NCBI RefSeq assembly: GCF_007860095.1
Contig: NZ_SJPT01000004.1
Span: forward strand, 62,001-126,000
Direction of reading: 5' to 3'
Source: Novipirellula galeiformis
Lineage (GTDB): Bacteria; Planctomycetota; Planctomycetia; Pirellulales; Pirellulaceae
DNA: 64,000 nt
Shown here: positions 16,296 through 26,700 of the stretch, one piece after another
Position numbering within the stretch: the stretch's first letter is position 1
How the letters are laid out: each line of letters starts with the position of its first letter
Notes under the pieces: generated by a model
What the model saw: only the letters and a program-made list of their open reading frames with translations
Databases searched by the model: none
What the model was told of the DNA's origin: nothing
Made by a program: the position numbers and the translations under genes

Positions 16296-17852
16296 CTAAT
16301 AAGCCCCATCGCTCTTAAGAACGGCATAGGGGGTCCGCACTAAGATCCAAATGTCTAGCCAAGGCGACCAATTTCTAGCGTAGAAACCGTCAAGCTTCAC
16401 TCGCTCGGCATACGTCGTATCGTTGCGTCCCGAGACTTGCCATAACCCTGTTAATCCCGGCACCATATGCGAATAGGCGAAATAGCCTTCGGAATACTTC
16501 GCAATTTCGGCCTCGATAATAGGGCGCGGCCCCACTAGACTCATTTCACCTTTGACGATGTTCCATAACTGGGGGAATTCGTCAATGCTCCATTTGCGCA
16601 ACAGGGTTCCGATGCCTCGAATGACGCGAGGATCGTCTCGAAGCTTATGATCGGCTTCCCATTCCGCCTTTAATTCGGGATGTTTCTGCAGATACTCCTG
16701 AAGCACATTTTCGGCATCGACTACCATACTACGAAATTTCCAGGCTCGAAACTTCTTGCCATGCTGCCCGACTCGCTCATGGCCAAAAAACACCGGCCCT
16801 GGATCACCTCTACGAATTAAGTAGCCGATCAAAAATGCGATGGGACACAGTAAAAGAATCGCGGGGACACAAATCGCCAAATCACAGAATCGCTTGAACA
16901 GCCTGGGAACCAATTTTAACAATGGCGAATTAAAATGTGTCGCGAACGTACAAGGAGATTGAAAGGGGTTGTTACAAAGCAGCGGCGATTTCATGGATTG
17001 AAAACTAACCACCGCTGGACACTGGAAGGCCAGACGCTCAATTACCCACGAAAGATCGGCTTCGCCTGAGGCAATGACGATCACCGGTGCGCGGTGTCGA
17101 ATGGCAGTCTCGACCCCGTCGGTAATGGGGCCAGCGTAAAGCTCATCGGGCCCCCATCGCTTCTTTTGATCATCGGAATCACAACCATAGCCGATCGGTC
17201 GAAACCCCCAATTTAGGTTTTGAGACAGCTCTTGGCACGTTTGCAGAGCACTAAACCTGTCCCCCAACACTAACACCCGCAGTCCCCACCAAGTGGTCTT
17301 TGCTAACGCTCGGCGACCCATCCAACGAGCAAACGGCAACAGCACACATACCAGCGTCCCTGAGATGACGAACGAGGCAAACTCGTATCGCGGGAGTTCC
17401 CCGAACCAGGCGTTCAGTAACGCCAATAATATAAAGCTGCAGACGGTAGCGCGAGTCAGGCCTCGGAGTTCAAATACGTTACCGACACCGACCCCGGGAT
17501 ATAGCTGATGAAGCGATAAAAATAACCACTGCAGAACCAAAATTGCAGGAAGCTGGTTCCACGTCCCGGGATGAAAAGGCTGCCCGACGTAATAAATATC
17601 TACCAATAAAGCAGTCGTGACTAAGCAACTTGACGTAACCGCTAAATCAATCATTAGCAGGGGAATCCCTGTAATGAAGGACTGCATTGCGTACGCAACA
17701 CTGAGGCGGCGACTCGGGCGCACCGCCGTATGAGCCCGCAAAATCTCCTCCACACTAGGCTTTTGCGAAACGGTGGCGTCAACCGTTGAAACCGCTTCCG
17801 TGACCGGCGTGTCGCAGTGCAGTTCAGGGGTATGTTCGATTTGCATAGACAC
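16296..17852 (-). CDS. polyprenyl glycosylphosphotransferase (WbaP/WcaJ type)
   Basis: This 518-residue protein has four to five N-terminal membrane segments (about residues 50-165), a central CoA-binding-like Rossmann domain starting at LRVLVLGDRFSAL, and a C-terminal bacterial sugar transferase domain (about 310-518). The last has a membrane helix, then RKW and KFRSM motifs, LLRKWSIDEFPQLWNI, GEMSLVGPRP and PGLTGLWQVSGR, the classic signature. It would start each repeat unit by moving a sugar-1-phosphate from UDP- or GDP-sugar to undecaprenyl phosphate at the inner membrane. It lies 98 bp downstream of the Wzc-type gene. The family call is secure; the sugar is not predictable. Confidence 0.94.
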   Translation of the reverse strand: MSMQIEHTPELHCDTPVTEAVSTVDATVSQKPSVEEILRAHTAVRPSRRLSVAYAMQSFITGIPLLMIDLAVTSSCLVTTALLVDIYYVGQPFHPGTWNQLPAILVLQWLFLSLHQLYPGVGVGNVFELRGLTRATVCSFILLALLNAWFGELPRYEFASFVISGTLVCVLLPFARWMGRRALAKTTWWGLRVLVLGDRFSALQTCQELSQNLNWGFRPIGYGCDSDDQKKRWGPDELYAGPITDGVETAIRHRAPVIVIASGEADLSWVIERLAFQCPAVVSFQSMKSPLLCNNPFQSPCTFATHFNSPLLKLVPRLFKRFCDLAICVPAILLLCPIAFLIGYLIRRGDPGPVFFGHERVGQHGKKFRAWKFRSMVVDAENVLQEYLQKHPELKAEWEADHKLRDDPRVIRGIGTLLRKWSIDEFPQLWNIVKGEMSLVGPRPIIEAEIAKYSEGYFAYSHMVPGLTGLWQVSGRNDTTYAERVKLDGFYARNWSPWLDIWILVRTPYAVLKSDGAY

Positions 17853-17950
17853 CAGGCAAACTCGTTGGGGGAGGTCATCAACGTGGGGAATCAGTAGTTA
17901 AGTATTGCCCCATCGGAGGAAACAGGCCGGAAATGGATCATCCCGATCAA

Positions 17951-20347
17951 TTAGAATGTCGCAGACTTTGCACTCTTTAACGAATCGATCGGCAATGCCG
18001 ATTGTCGTGATCGAACAGCGCCTTTCGGTTGTTCCAACGAATACTCGCGGTAGTACCCGACATAGCTGTACTCTTCGCTTGAATAACCGTTGGAGTACCC
18101 ATAGGTCCCCTGACCGCTCTTCTCGGTCGCATTGATAATCAACGCAGTCGGGGCGACATCGATTTCTTGCAAAATGCGAACCGCACGTTCGACAGGACGT
18201 CGTCCGTTTTTGCGAATGCGTACGGTCAGCATCACTGCGTCCACGATGGGCGCGATGATCGCCGGGTCCGCCACCGCAAGTAGCGGCGGTGCATCAACCA
18301 GCACCACATCAAAATGTCGCTCACAGTAGGCAAGCAACTTTGCCAACTGACCGGACTCAAGCAGTTCTGCAGGGCTATGTGTTCGCACACCATGCGGCAT
18401 GATCGTCAAGTTTGCTACTTCCGATGGATGGAAGCAATCCTGCAGCTTGGACGTTTCGAGTAACGCATCACTTAGCCCTGGGCTAGCCTCGATCCCAAAC
18501 AATCCACCGATGACAGGACGTCGCATATCCGCATCAATCAGCAACACCTTCTTGCCTGCTTGAGCGAACGAAATTGCAAGGTTCGAGATGGTCGTTGACT
18601 TTCCGTCTCCAGGGTGAGGGCTTGTCATCATCAACTTCGTCGCGCCCGATGCGCGGGTTTTGACCATCATGGATGTGCGTGCGACACGATACAGTTCGGA
18701 CTCGGGCGAACGTGGCGTATGAAATGCAACCAGCGAGGGATCGAGCATCGTTTCTTTGCTTAGTTCCTTCTTGACTTTCTTCAAGTCGATGCGAGGAATG
18801 TGAGCAATTGCCGGGGCACCCAGCGTGTATTCCAGATCATGAGCGTCCCGGAACGTGGCGTCGAACATTTCGGAAGCCACGGCAAGCGAGCCACCAATGA
18901 TCAACCCAAGGATCCCGCCGAGAGCTACGACAATAGGGATCTTAGGCCAAGCTGCTTCTTTTTCGATTTCGGGATGTGCCAGCAGGTCGGTGGAGAATCC
19001 AGCGTAGGATCCGGAAAGATTAATTTCTTGTAATCGCCGGATCACTTCGTCATAGCGAGCTTGTGCGCGAGTGAGTTGCGCTTTTAACGCGGCGCCTTTC
19101 AGAAAATCAGCTTCAACTCCTTTGGCGAGACGTAGCTCGTTGGCGGAATCAGAAATTAAGATCTGCTCGCGTTTTTCCAGCTCCGCAATGTCGTGCTCAA
19201 GTAGCATCGAGTACGTTGTCAGCATCTCCTTGGGATCAAGCTTGCGACCCTGTTTCGCCGTTGCCCTTGGTGCGTTGGCGGTGATGAATTCTTGAATGAC
19301 TTGGATTTCTTTCTGCGTTGCCGCAACCAAGGGATGATTCGGACCGAAGTCTTCCGCCAGAGTGCGTTCGGTTTGTAGCAGTGACAACAGCCGAGTGTAC
19401 TGAGCCCGAGCGGCTTCTTCTCGAGCGGGTTGTTCGGCTTGGAATTCCTCGCTCTGGGCCTCCCCACGAGTTACGTCCAAGAACAACTGCAACCGCTCCA
19501 CTTCTTTTTGACTCAGCAATGCGAGATGTGCGGTATCGTTAGATTCAAGTAATTCAGGGCGATTCAAGTAAGTCCGAATCAACTCAAGTCGCGAGGTTTG
19601 TTGGGCCAAGTTGGAGCGAACTTCGTTGAGTTCCTTTTCAAGGTTCTCCAAGCGATCTCTGTGAATGTCACGAACGGTGTCGCCCTCGAGCAAAACAGGA
19701 ACGGAGCTAATGAACGTTCGATATTCATCGTCAGCATGCGCCAACTCGTCCTCGTGCGTCTTGCGAGCTGCTTCGATCAATACGATGGCTTCTTCCCCAC
19801 TATTCTCTCCGTGGGACTCAACATAGTTACGGTAACTTTCATACACGGCTTGCAGAACCTTCGCCGCATCCTCTGCCTTGGGATCGCTGTAGGTCGCTCG
19901 AATCACCATCGCATCGCGAGCCGACCCCTTACCTCCACGCTGGACGTCGAGATTGTTGAGCAAGTGATCGATGGGATGAGTATTCTTCTTGATTGCTTTC
20001 TGGAAGGAGTCTAATTTTTCCAAACCGTTGTTCTCAATTGCATCGGCCAGATTACGACGGCTTGTAAACAATTGCATATGAGTCGCAAGCTGGTCCGTCG
20101 CAATCGCATCGCCGCTCGCGGCGGCTGAGGACGCGGTCCCGCTAGAAGTCATTTCCGATGAACGTTGGCCCACCAGGACCTCGACCTTCGACTCATAGAT
20201 CTTGGTCGCTGTAAACTGGTACAGCAGCGAAAGCGCAATGCCAAATCCAAATCCAAATGCGATCAACGCCCAACGACGTCGGATCACGCCGATAAGATCC
20301 AAATCCAGTTGAGTTTCTTCCCTTGAGCTCGTTACTTCTTTTGCCAT
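17951..20347 (-). CDS. Wzc-type polysaccharide co-polymerase with BY-kinase domain
   Basis: The 798-residue protein joins a Wzz chain-length domain (membrane helices about 27-45 and 468-490, with a large coiled-coil periplasmic part between) to a cytoplasmic bacterial tyrosine kinase. Kinase motifs are Walker A SPHPGDGKST (576-585), Walker A' VLLIDADMRRP (601-611) and Walker B VVLVDAPP (681-688). Eight tyrosines between 749 and 769 form the autophosphorylation cluster. The FGPNHPLV element near 334 belongs to the Wzz part. It would control polymer length and export through phosphorylation cycles. No cognate phosphatase and no outer-membrane Wza-type exporter is found in the window. Confidence 0.94.
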   Translation of the reverse strand: MAKEVTSSREETQLDLDLIGVIRRRWALIAFGFGFGIALSLLYQFTATKIYESKVEVLVGQRSSEMTSSGTASSAAASGDAIATDQLATHMQLFTSRRNLADAIENNGLEKLDSFQKAIKKNTHPIDHLLNNLDVQRGGKGSARDAMVIRATYSDPKAEDAAKVLQAVYESYRNYVESHGENSGEEAIVLIEAARKTHEDELAHADDEYRTFISSVPVLLEGDTVRDIHRDRLENLEKELNEVRSNLAQQTSRLELIRTYLNRPELLESNDTAHLALLSQKEVERLQLFLDVTRGEAQSEEFQAEQPAREEAARAQYTRLLSLLQTERTLAEDFGPNHPLVAATQKEIQVIQEFITANAPRATAKQGRKLDPKEMLTTYSMLLEHDIAELEKREQILISDSANELRLAKGVEADFLKGAALKAQLTRAQARYDEVIRRLQEINLSGSYAGFSTDLLAHPEIEKEAAWPKIPIVVALGGILGLIIGGSLAVASEMFDATFRDAHDLEYTLGAPAIAHIPRIDLKKVKKELSKETMLDPSLVAFHTPRSPESELYRVARTSMMVKTRASGATKLMMTSPHPGDGKSTTISNLAISFAQAGKKVLLIDADMRRPVIGGLFGIEASPGLSDALLETSKLQDCFHPSEVANLTIMPHGVRTHSPAELLESGQLAKLLAYCERHFDVVLVDAPPLLAVADPAIIAPIVDAVMLTVRIRKNGRRPVERAVRILQEIDVAPTALIINATEKSGQGTYGYSNGYSSEEYSYVGYYREYSLEQPKGAVRSRQSALPIDSLKSAKSATF

Positions 20348-20756
20348 CAGTGTGGACCCGATTCAATCACATAAGAGTGGGAACGTTGACACCACATGAG
20401 TCGTCGCAACCGCAACACTTGCAAACTCACGCACTGCGCACATCCATGTTTCTCGGCGGATCCGGATCCCGCTAAAGAGTGAGGCCTATTCTTTTCGTCT
20501 TCTGCATATTGTGCAGAATGTGCATGCTGTGAGTATTGAAGGCATTAGGGAATGGTTTGACAGCACCTAGACCGCGTAAGTTCCCTAAAACTGCGTTTCG
20601 AACACGGGACGAAGAGCAGGCCTATGGCCGGGTGCTCGTTGCAACTGCGTACTCTTCCAGGACACTGGCACAAGTCAACGCACCAAAAGAAGATTGAGGA
20701 AAAGATCCCCCCCCCCTTCCTTGCGTTGCAGCCAAATACAGTATCGTTAACCCATA
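20348..20756. other. non-coding gap of 409 bp upstream of the Wzc-type gene
   Basis: The gap separates the ligase-like gene from the Wzc-type gene on the same strand and may hold a promoter for the latter. It has a run of ten C at 20707-20716 and a short dyad around 20505-20530 (GCATATTGTGC facing ATGTGCATGC). No small gene or terminator is convincing. Confidence 0.45.
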
Positions 20757-23699
20757 CTAGAGAAGCGCTTTTCGAGACTCCGCTTCCAACCTCTTTTTAA
20801 TCAACTCGATTGTTTTCGCAGATCGTTCGGTCGCGGGTTCCAGTGCACGCAAAAGCGTCGCTTGATCAAGTGCTTCGTTGAGTTGGCCGTCGTGATATAA
20901 CGCTCGACAATGATAATAGCGATAGTCAAGGTTATGCGGTTGCGATCGAACCGCAAGGTTCCAATAGCTTGCGGCTTCGCCCCAATTTTCTCCCGTCTCT
21001 TCCACTCTCGCTGACAAGGCCATTTTCTCAGCTTCCTCAAGACGCACATCCGATTCAATTCGCGTCAGCACTTGGTTGCGAAGTCGTTGAAGTGTGTGCT
21101 GATTGATGGTGAATTTACCCGCATCGCTAACGAATCGAACCGCTAAGTCATTGCGTTCGGTGGGGATAATCTCCCGCAAGAATTCTTCAAGCGACAATTT
21201 GCGACCGGCAAGCTGAAGCACGGCGGGATAATATTCCGCGCCAAATTTAAGTGATCGATGCCAAAGATCGATCATGTTGTCTCGGTCACCTGCAAAGTAC
21301 GCTACCAATCCTCCGGCATACTGCAAGCTTCGACTACTGTGCGAAAGTCTCGCAATGTTCTCTTCCCACATTGCAGTGTCGCGTTTCATCAATGGTGTCA
21401 GCATCGCGCACGACAGATAGGCATTTGGACTAAGTGGATTAAATCGAAGTGTACTTTCTTGGTCAGCAACCGCCCTCTGCAACGACTCTTGCAATGCAGG
21501 AACGACAAGAACGTTGGCAATCAACTCGTCACGATCCGACTGCGGGATCGTGAACAGGCTTTGGAACAGAGTGGATTGCGATGTTTGTTCCCATTTCAAT
21601 GGTGATTCGTCGGCGGACGCCTGCTTTAATAATTCGACTCGGTACTCTGCGAAATGCCACAAACTACGCCGGCGATAGAGTTCCCAGCTCTTGGGTTCAC
21701 GTTCGATTGCATCGGAGAGAAGTTGCAGGTTGAATTCGATTTCTTCAGGACTGGGTTCGTATTCTTCGGACGAAAATTGAGTTTTCGCTAAGACGTTCTC
21801 GGTATGCAGCTTTTTGTCAATTGCGATGAAAGCCAATAAGACCACAACCGAAGTGACAAGGCACCATGTTAGCGGGCGATTAGCGATTCGATTCAGACGG
21901 TCACGTAGGGGCGTAGGCGCGGCTTCAGCAGGCGTTAATTCAGACGCTTTTTGAGATACAATTTGCCCCGATCGTCGACGCATCACTTTGCTCAGCGAAA
22001 GGTCTCGAGTGTAGACCGCAGCCATGCATCCCAGCAGGATTGCTTGCGTAAACATGACACCAGGAATTAACACGACAAAATCGACGAAACTCTGCGTCAC
22101 GATCGATGCCAAGCTGAATAGTCCGATGATTCCCCAACTGAAATGTTCCTGGCTTGGTGATTTTCGGATTAGAAAAACAGCGGATTTAGCAAGTAGAACG
22201 ATCACAACCAAAATCGCTAGTACGCCAAAAACACCTGTTTCGACAATGATCTCTAAGTATTGGTTGTGCGCTTCACGAAACCACTGCTCTGTATCCTTTT
22301 CCTGGTGTGGCAGATGAGCGTAACCGAAGGTGCCTAGCCCGCTTCCCAAGGGCAAGTGAGCGATGGCGGTTTCGATGCCGTCGAGCCAATGGGTAAACCG
22401 GGCGTCCGTCGAGACTTGGTCCATGTTCAAACGTTGTGACTGCTTCACAAGTTCATTTCGTAGCCCTGTCAAGGCGATCAAACCAATGCAGCAAACTGCG
22501 ATGAATGCGGCCGCCATAAACGACTTGCCGGAAAAGCGAGACGGGACTGTTATGAACAATGCCAACCCGGCTACCACACCGCTGATCCACACGCCTCTTG
22601 ATGACGAGGCTAATAAACCGGCTGCTAGCAATCCGATGAAACACATCAGTGAAAGAAAACGTGGCGCCGTCCATTTGGGCCTTGGGTGATAGGAATCAAT
22701 TCCTCGCGACGACCGTTTTGACGTTCGAATCCCCTTCGCGGAATGACGTTGAATCCCTATCAACCCAATGAGACACGCAAGTCCAGGGATCAGAGCGGCT
22801 GCACCGGCATTTTTGTAGACAAAGGTCGAGAACGGCAAGGTAACGAAGTCTTTGGTCATGCCCGGCAACAATTCGTTTGATCCAGAGGCACGTTGGACCA
22901 ACCCCCAAAACGCCAGTCCCGCCGCGTTGATAGCCAGTGTCCATGCCAGGACATTGCGAGACTGACGCGTGAAGAACAATGTGGTCGAGATTGCGAAAAA
23001 AACGAATCCAAGTTGCCATAATGCCAACCGGGTCTGGCTCGATGACGGGACGATACTAATCGTTGCAGAATGATTGACTGAGGATGAAGACGTGTTCTGA
23101 CGGTGGTCCGCTAACTGCTGGCGGGCGGACTGAAGTTCGCTGATTGCCGGTGATGAAAACTCGTTTAGAACCGTCTCAGTACCCGGTGCGATCCACTCAA
23201 CAACCTCTCTAGGAAGTTCAACGGTTTGCAGCATTGGAAACGTCACGCAGAATAGCCCGAATAGCAATGCGGGAGTGGGCAATGGTTGTTGGCGGCTGGA
23301 TTTTCGCCACACGATTGCGGCCATCGCAATGCTTGCGGCCAACATAATGGCAACGTGATACCAAACGATCACGTCCGTTCCACCAAAACGCCAGCAGGTG
23401 TAAATGAATGCTGCGATCGTTGTCGCGCGAGCTAAATTTAAGAGTCCCCATTCCCAACGAGCAAAGTCACTCGTAGGGTTGTGGCCTCGACGATTACTGC
23501 CGCGAGACGAGGATGAGGAGGTCGTCCGCATGGGCTGGATCCCACTGGCCAACGATTTGCTTTGCGCTGAATCAGGTCGTACCGAGCAGGCTTTCCGCTG
23601 CGTTGGCTTTGCGGACGCTCGCTGAGGCTGCGCCGTGTTCTCCTGCGATGGGGTGGGCTGATCCGTCGGCAAGGGTTCCGGGGACTGGTTCGCATCCAT
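20757..23699 (-). CDS. O-antigen ligase/polymerase-like protein with long helical C-terminal extension
   Basis: From the ATG at 23699 the protein is 980 residues. A disordered, Q/S/P-rich N-terminus (about 80 residues) is followed by ten or more membrane segments and the O-antigen ligase (Wzy_C/WaaL) core around LGSGLGTFGYAHLPHQEKD and REAHNQYLEIIVETGVFGVL, where the HNxYLE motif is characteristic. After a last helix (LTWCLVTSVVVLLAFIAI) a soluble region of about 340 residues ends in TPR-like helical repeats (ENWGEAASYWNLAVRSQPHN). It would join glycan units in the periplasm, with the tail docking partners. It is the first gene of the glycan locus. The longer ATG at 23810 is possible but less family-like. 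Confidence 0.88.
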   Translation of the reverse strand: MDANQSPEPLPTDQPTPSQENTAQPQRASAKPTQRKACSVRPDSAQSKSLASGIQPMRTTSSSSSRGSNRRGHNPTSDFARWEWGLLNLARATTIAAFIYTCWRFGGTDVIVWYHVAIMLAASIAMAAIVWRKSSRQQPLPTPALLFGLFCVTFPMLQTVELPREVVEWIAPGTETVLNEFSSPAISELQSARQQLADHRQNTSSSSVNHSATISIVPSSSQTRLALWQLGFVFFAISTTLFFTRQSRNVLAWTLAINAAGLAFWGLVQRASGSNELLPGMTKDFVTLPFSTFVYKNAGAAALIPGLACLIGLIGIQRHSAKGIRTSKRSSRGIDSYHPRPKWTAPRFLSLMCFIGLLAAGLLASSSRGVWISGVVAGLALFITVPSRFSGKSFMAAAFIAVCCIGLIALTGLRNELVKQSQRLNMDQVSTDARFTHWLDGIETAIAHLPLGSGLGTFGYAHLPHQEKDTEQWFREAHNQYLEIIVETGVFGVLAILVVIVLLAKSAVFLIRKSPSQEHFSWGIIGLFSLASIVTQSFVDFVVLIPGVMFTQAILLGCMAAVYTRDLSLSKVMRRRSGQIVSQKASELTPAEAAPTPLRDRLNRIANRPLTWCLVTSVVVLLAFIAIDKKLHTENVLAKTQFSSEEYEPSPEEIEFNLQLLSDAIEREPKSWELYRRRSLWHFAEYRVELLKQASADESPLKWEQTSQSTLFQSLFTIPQSDRDELIANVLVVPALQESLQRAVADQESTLRFNPLSPNAYLSCAMLTPLMKRDTAMWEENIARLSHSSRSLQYAGGLVAYFAGDRDNMIDLWHRSLKFGAEYYPAVLQLAGRKLSLEEFLREIIPTERNDLAVRFVSDAGKFTINQHTLQRLRNQVLTRIESDVRLEEAEKMALSARVEETGENWGEAASYWNLAVRSQPHNLDYRYYHCRALYHDGQLNEALDQATLLRALEPATERSAKTIELIKKRLEAESRKALL

Positions 23700-23876
23700 T
23701 GCGGCTATCAATCGATTCTGGTTTCGAGTCTCGCTGGCCTGCGGAAATGCATTGCCAGTGGCAATCGACGAAGTTATCGTCCGTGTTAAACGGGGACAGT
23801 CCCGCTTCACTATCGCCTAATGTACGAGTAATCTCGTAGCCGTAACACAGCAAACCTGAACTACGAAACAACGAAA

Positions 23877-23921
23877 AAAGCCCGCTTCGATTGCACGAAG
23901 CGGGCTTTCGTTTGTTTTTTT
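23877..23921 (-). terminator. strong Rho-independent terminator
   Basis: AAAGCCCGCTTCG (23877-23889) pairs perfectly with CGAAGCGGGCTTT (23896-23908) around a 6-base loop. On the minus strand the stem is followed by CTTTTTTCG; on the plus strand by GTTTGTTTTTTT. It sits 39 bp past the stop of the glycine-rich gene and insulates it from the glycan locus. It could work in both directions. Confidence 0.92.
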
Positions 23922-23946
23922 CAAGCAAGTTGCCGTTAAAGGCGAC

Positions 23947-24588
<642 letters not shown>

Positions 24589-25208
24589 TAAACCTTAACT
24601 ATGAAGTTGTTCGATTCCACGGTGTCTGGATGATCTTGATCGTTCTAGCCACCTCGGCTCGATCCTATTTGTCTTATCGGTGCAATCTCTATCAAAGTCT
24701 ATCTGACGATAGCAAATAGACAACAGAAAAAAGCCCCCAAAGCAAAAAAACCTCCTACATTACCACCCTTGGAGGATTCGCCCCCATCCGCCTGGGCTGG
24801 TTATGACGGTAAAAATCGCTTGCGACAACCTCTTCCAGGCGGACTGGCACCAGCTCTTCGGTGTTGCACCAAGCTATCACTGCCCCCCCAATCGCTGTTG
24901 CGAGCAGACCATCAGGTCGTATTTTGCCCCCCCGCACGTTCGCGGCTACGTGTTCGCGGCCACCCCAGCACGCTGGCGGCCTGAGGGGGGGCTCAGGGTC
25001 GCCACGGAAAACGAATTCCGAGCGCTGGTATGCTCGGCACAACACGAACGAGCTGCATTTATCAATCGAGAAATAGCTGTGTTGAGTGGATTTGGCATTT
25101 GCCTAGAATGCACTCCAGACACGAGGGGTAAACTGGAGTGCCGTCGCGGCGTGTTGCTCAGCTTTCAATCCCTTGGGCCCTTTTCATTCCTGTCGATCGA
25201 TCACGCAA
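24589..25208. other. non-coding gap of 620 bp between divergent genes, with C7/G7 tracts
   Basis: This gap must contain the promoters of the two flanking genes. The stretch from about 24730 to 25060 is unusual: runs of seven C at 24884-24890 and 24927-24933, a run of seven G at 24984-24990 inside a CCTGAG/CTCAGG dyad, and A-rich runs near 24725-24752. A 96-codon minus-strand frame (24755-25045) crosses it but has no recognisable domain or signal. A structured non-coding RNA is possible but unproven. Confidence 0.4.
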
Positions 25209-26411
25209 ATGTCACACAAACCTTCCGCTCCACCGACCACGACCGCCCCGCTGGACAGCTCACGCGAAGCGGTCATGGCACGATTGAAAACGACGTTGTT
25301 GCAAGAGAAGCAGGAACTGGAGGTCGACAAGATTTTCCGAGCCTTGGTCAAGTTAGAGGGATCCGACTTGCACATGAAAACGGGGCAACCGCCGATGATT
25401 CGCGTGCGGGGTGAACTAAAACCGTTAAATCGTCCGCCGATTGACAACGAAGAAATGGTCAACCTGCTGATCCCGATGATGGATGACCGCAATTTGCTGA
25501 TTTTTGAACAAGAGGGCGGTGCTGACTTTTCCTATCAATGTGTCGTCGATGGCGTGAATTGGCGGTTCCGTATCAATATGCTCAAAGCGCTCGGCAGCAT
25601 CGGTTTGGTGGCACGCCGGATCAGTAATTGGATTCCTGACTTCAAAGGGCTGTTCTTGCCCGACTCGGTCGAGCACCTCTGTCACCATGAACAAGGGATG
25701 GTCTTGATCGCGGGTGTGACAGGATCCGGTAAGAGTACCACGATTGGATCGATGCTGAATTACATCAACAGCATCTACCGCAAGCACATCCTAACGCTGG
25801 AGGATCCAATTGAATTCATGTTCACCGAGGACAAGTGTCTGATCAACCAGCGAGAAATTGGTCAGGACGTCAAGGATTTTTCGATTGGAATGAAGCATGC
25901 GGTTCGTGAAGACCCTGACATCATTTTGGTAGGGGAACTTCGCGACGAAGAAACATTCATGACGGCGATCCATGCCGCGGAAACGGGGCACTTGGTGTTC
26001 GGCACAATTCACGCGGCCAGTGCATCGACAACCATCGGTCGTATTTTGGACTTGTTCCCCGAAGAGATGCACAACGCCATCCGCTCGGCCATTGCGTTCA
26101 ACATGAAGGGAATCATCTCGCAAAAATTGCTCAAGTCGATCCGCCCCGGCGTCCCCCGAGTTCCCACGGTTGAGGTGATGACCTTTAACCCGATGATTCG
26201 CAAATTGGTACTGGAGGGTCAGGACAATAAACTGCCTGATGCGATTCGCATTGGGGCGGAAGACGGAATGCAAGACTTTACGATGAGCTTGAAGCAATTG
26301 ATCGATGACGAATTGATCGATCGCCCCACGGCGTTTGCGGTCGCGCCGAACAAGGAGGCCTTAAAAATGGCCCTCAAGGGCATCGATGTTAAAGCGCCTG
26401 GTATCATTTAG
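25209..26411 (+). CDS. PilT-like ATPase, second copy
   Basis: A 400-residue RecA-type motor ATPase with an intact catalytic core: Walker A GVTGSGKST (169-177), Asp box LEDPIEFMF, Walker B DPDIILVGELRDEET and His box GHLVFGTIHA. The N-terminal domain has LEGSDLHMKTGQPPMIRVRG, as in PilT, and there is no four-cysteine zinc site, which separates it from PilB/GspE. It differs clearly from the protein at 629-1747, for example in its C-terminal tail and in the FRIN/NMLKALGSIGLV region, so it is a paralogue. I chose MSHKPSAPP at 25209; the ATG at 25173 is an alternative. It is followed 289 bp later by a degenerate GspE homologue. Confidence 0.88.
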   Translation: MSHKPSAPPTTTAPLDSSREAVMARLKTTLLQEKQELEVDKIFRALVKLEGSDLHMKTGQPPMIRVRGELKPLNRPPIDNEEMVNLLIPMMDDRNLLIFEQEGGADFSYQCVVDGVNWRFRINMLKALGSIGLVARRISNWIPDFKGLFLPDSVEHLCHHEQGMVLIAGVTGSGKSTTIGSMLNYINSIYRKHILTLEDPIEFMFTEDKCLINQREIGQDVKDFSIGMKHAVREDPDIILVGELRDEETFMTAIHAAETGHLVFGTIHAASASTTIGRILDLFPEEMHNAIRSAIAFNMKGIISQKLLKSIRPGVPRVPTVEVMTFNPMIRKLVLEGQDNKLPDAIRIGAEDGMQDFTMSLKQLIDDELIDRPTAFAVAPNKEALKMALKGIDVKAPGII

Positions 26412-26700
26412 CCCTACCTCACGTGTTTTTGAAGTTGCGGCAATCGTTGTTGATCCCAGGAAACCTTCCTCTGCTGCGTCACTTCGCAACTCACGCGTCA
26501 CGAATCGCAATTCGTTGACGCTCGATCCATCGCCCCCAAGACGGGTCGCGAAAACATGAATCGATCCGCATCGTCAGACATCGCACGCTTTTGACGGCTG
26601 CGGAAGGCCCTTGGTTCGGATTGATCCGCATCGCGACCGCCTGCCTGATTGACTATACCTTTCCCCTTCTCAATTCACCTTCTCACTTTAAACGTTTCTA
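26412..26700 (+). promoter_or_regulatory. gap with pyrimidine-rich leader before the GspE-like gene
   Basis: The last 45 bases before 26701 are C/T-rich with TACCTTT, CCCCTTCTCAATT and CACCTT in order, matching the leader of the partial gspE/pilB gene at 505-550. No purine-rich ribosome site is visible before the ATG. The rest of the gap shows no recognisable signal. Confidence 0.3.

Noticed and set aside
24755-25045. 96-codon minus-strand frame in the divergent gap
   Set aside because: No ribosome site, signal or motif; overlaps the C7/G7 tract region that looks non-coding. Kept only as a possible RNA.
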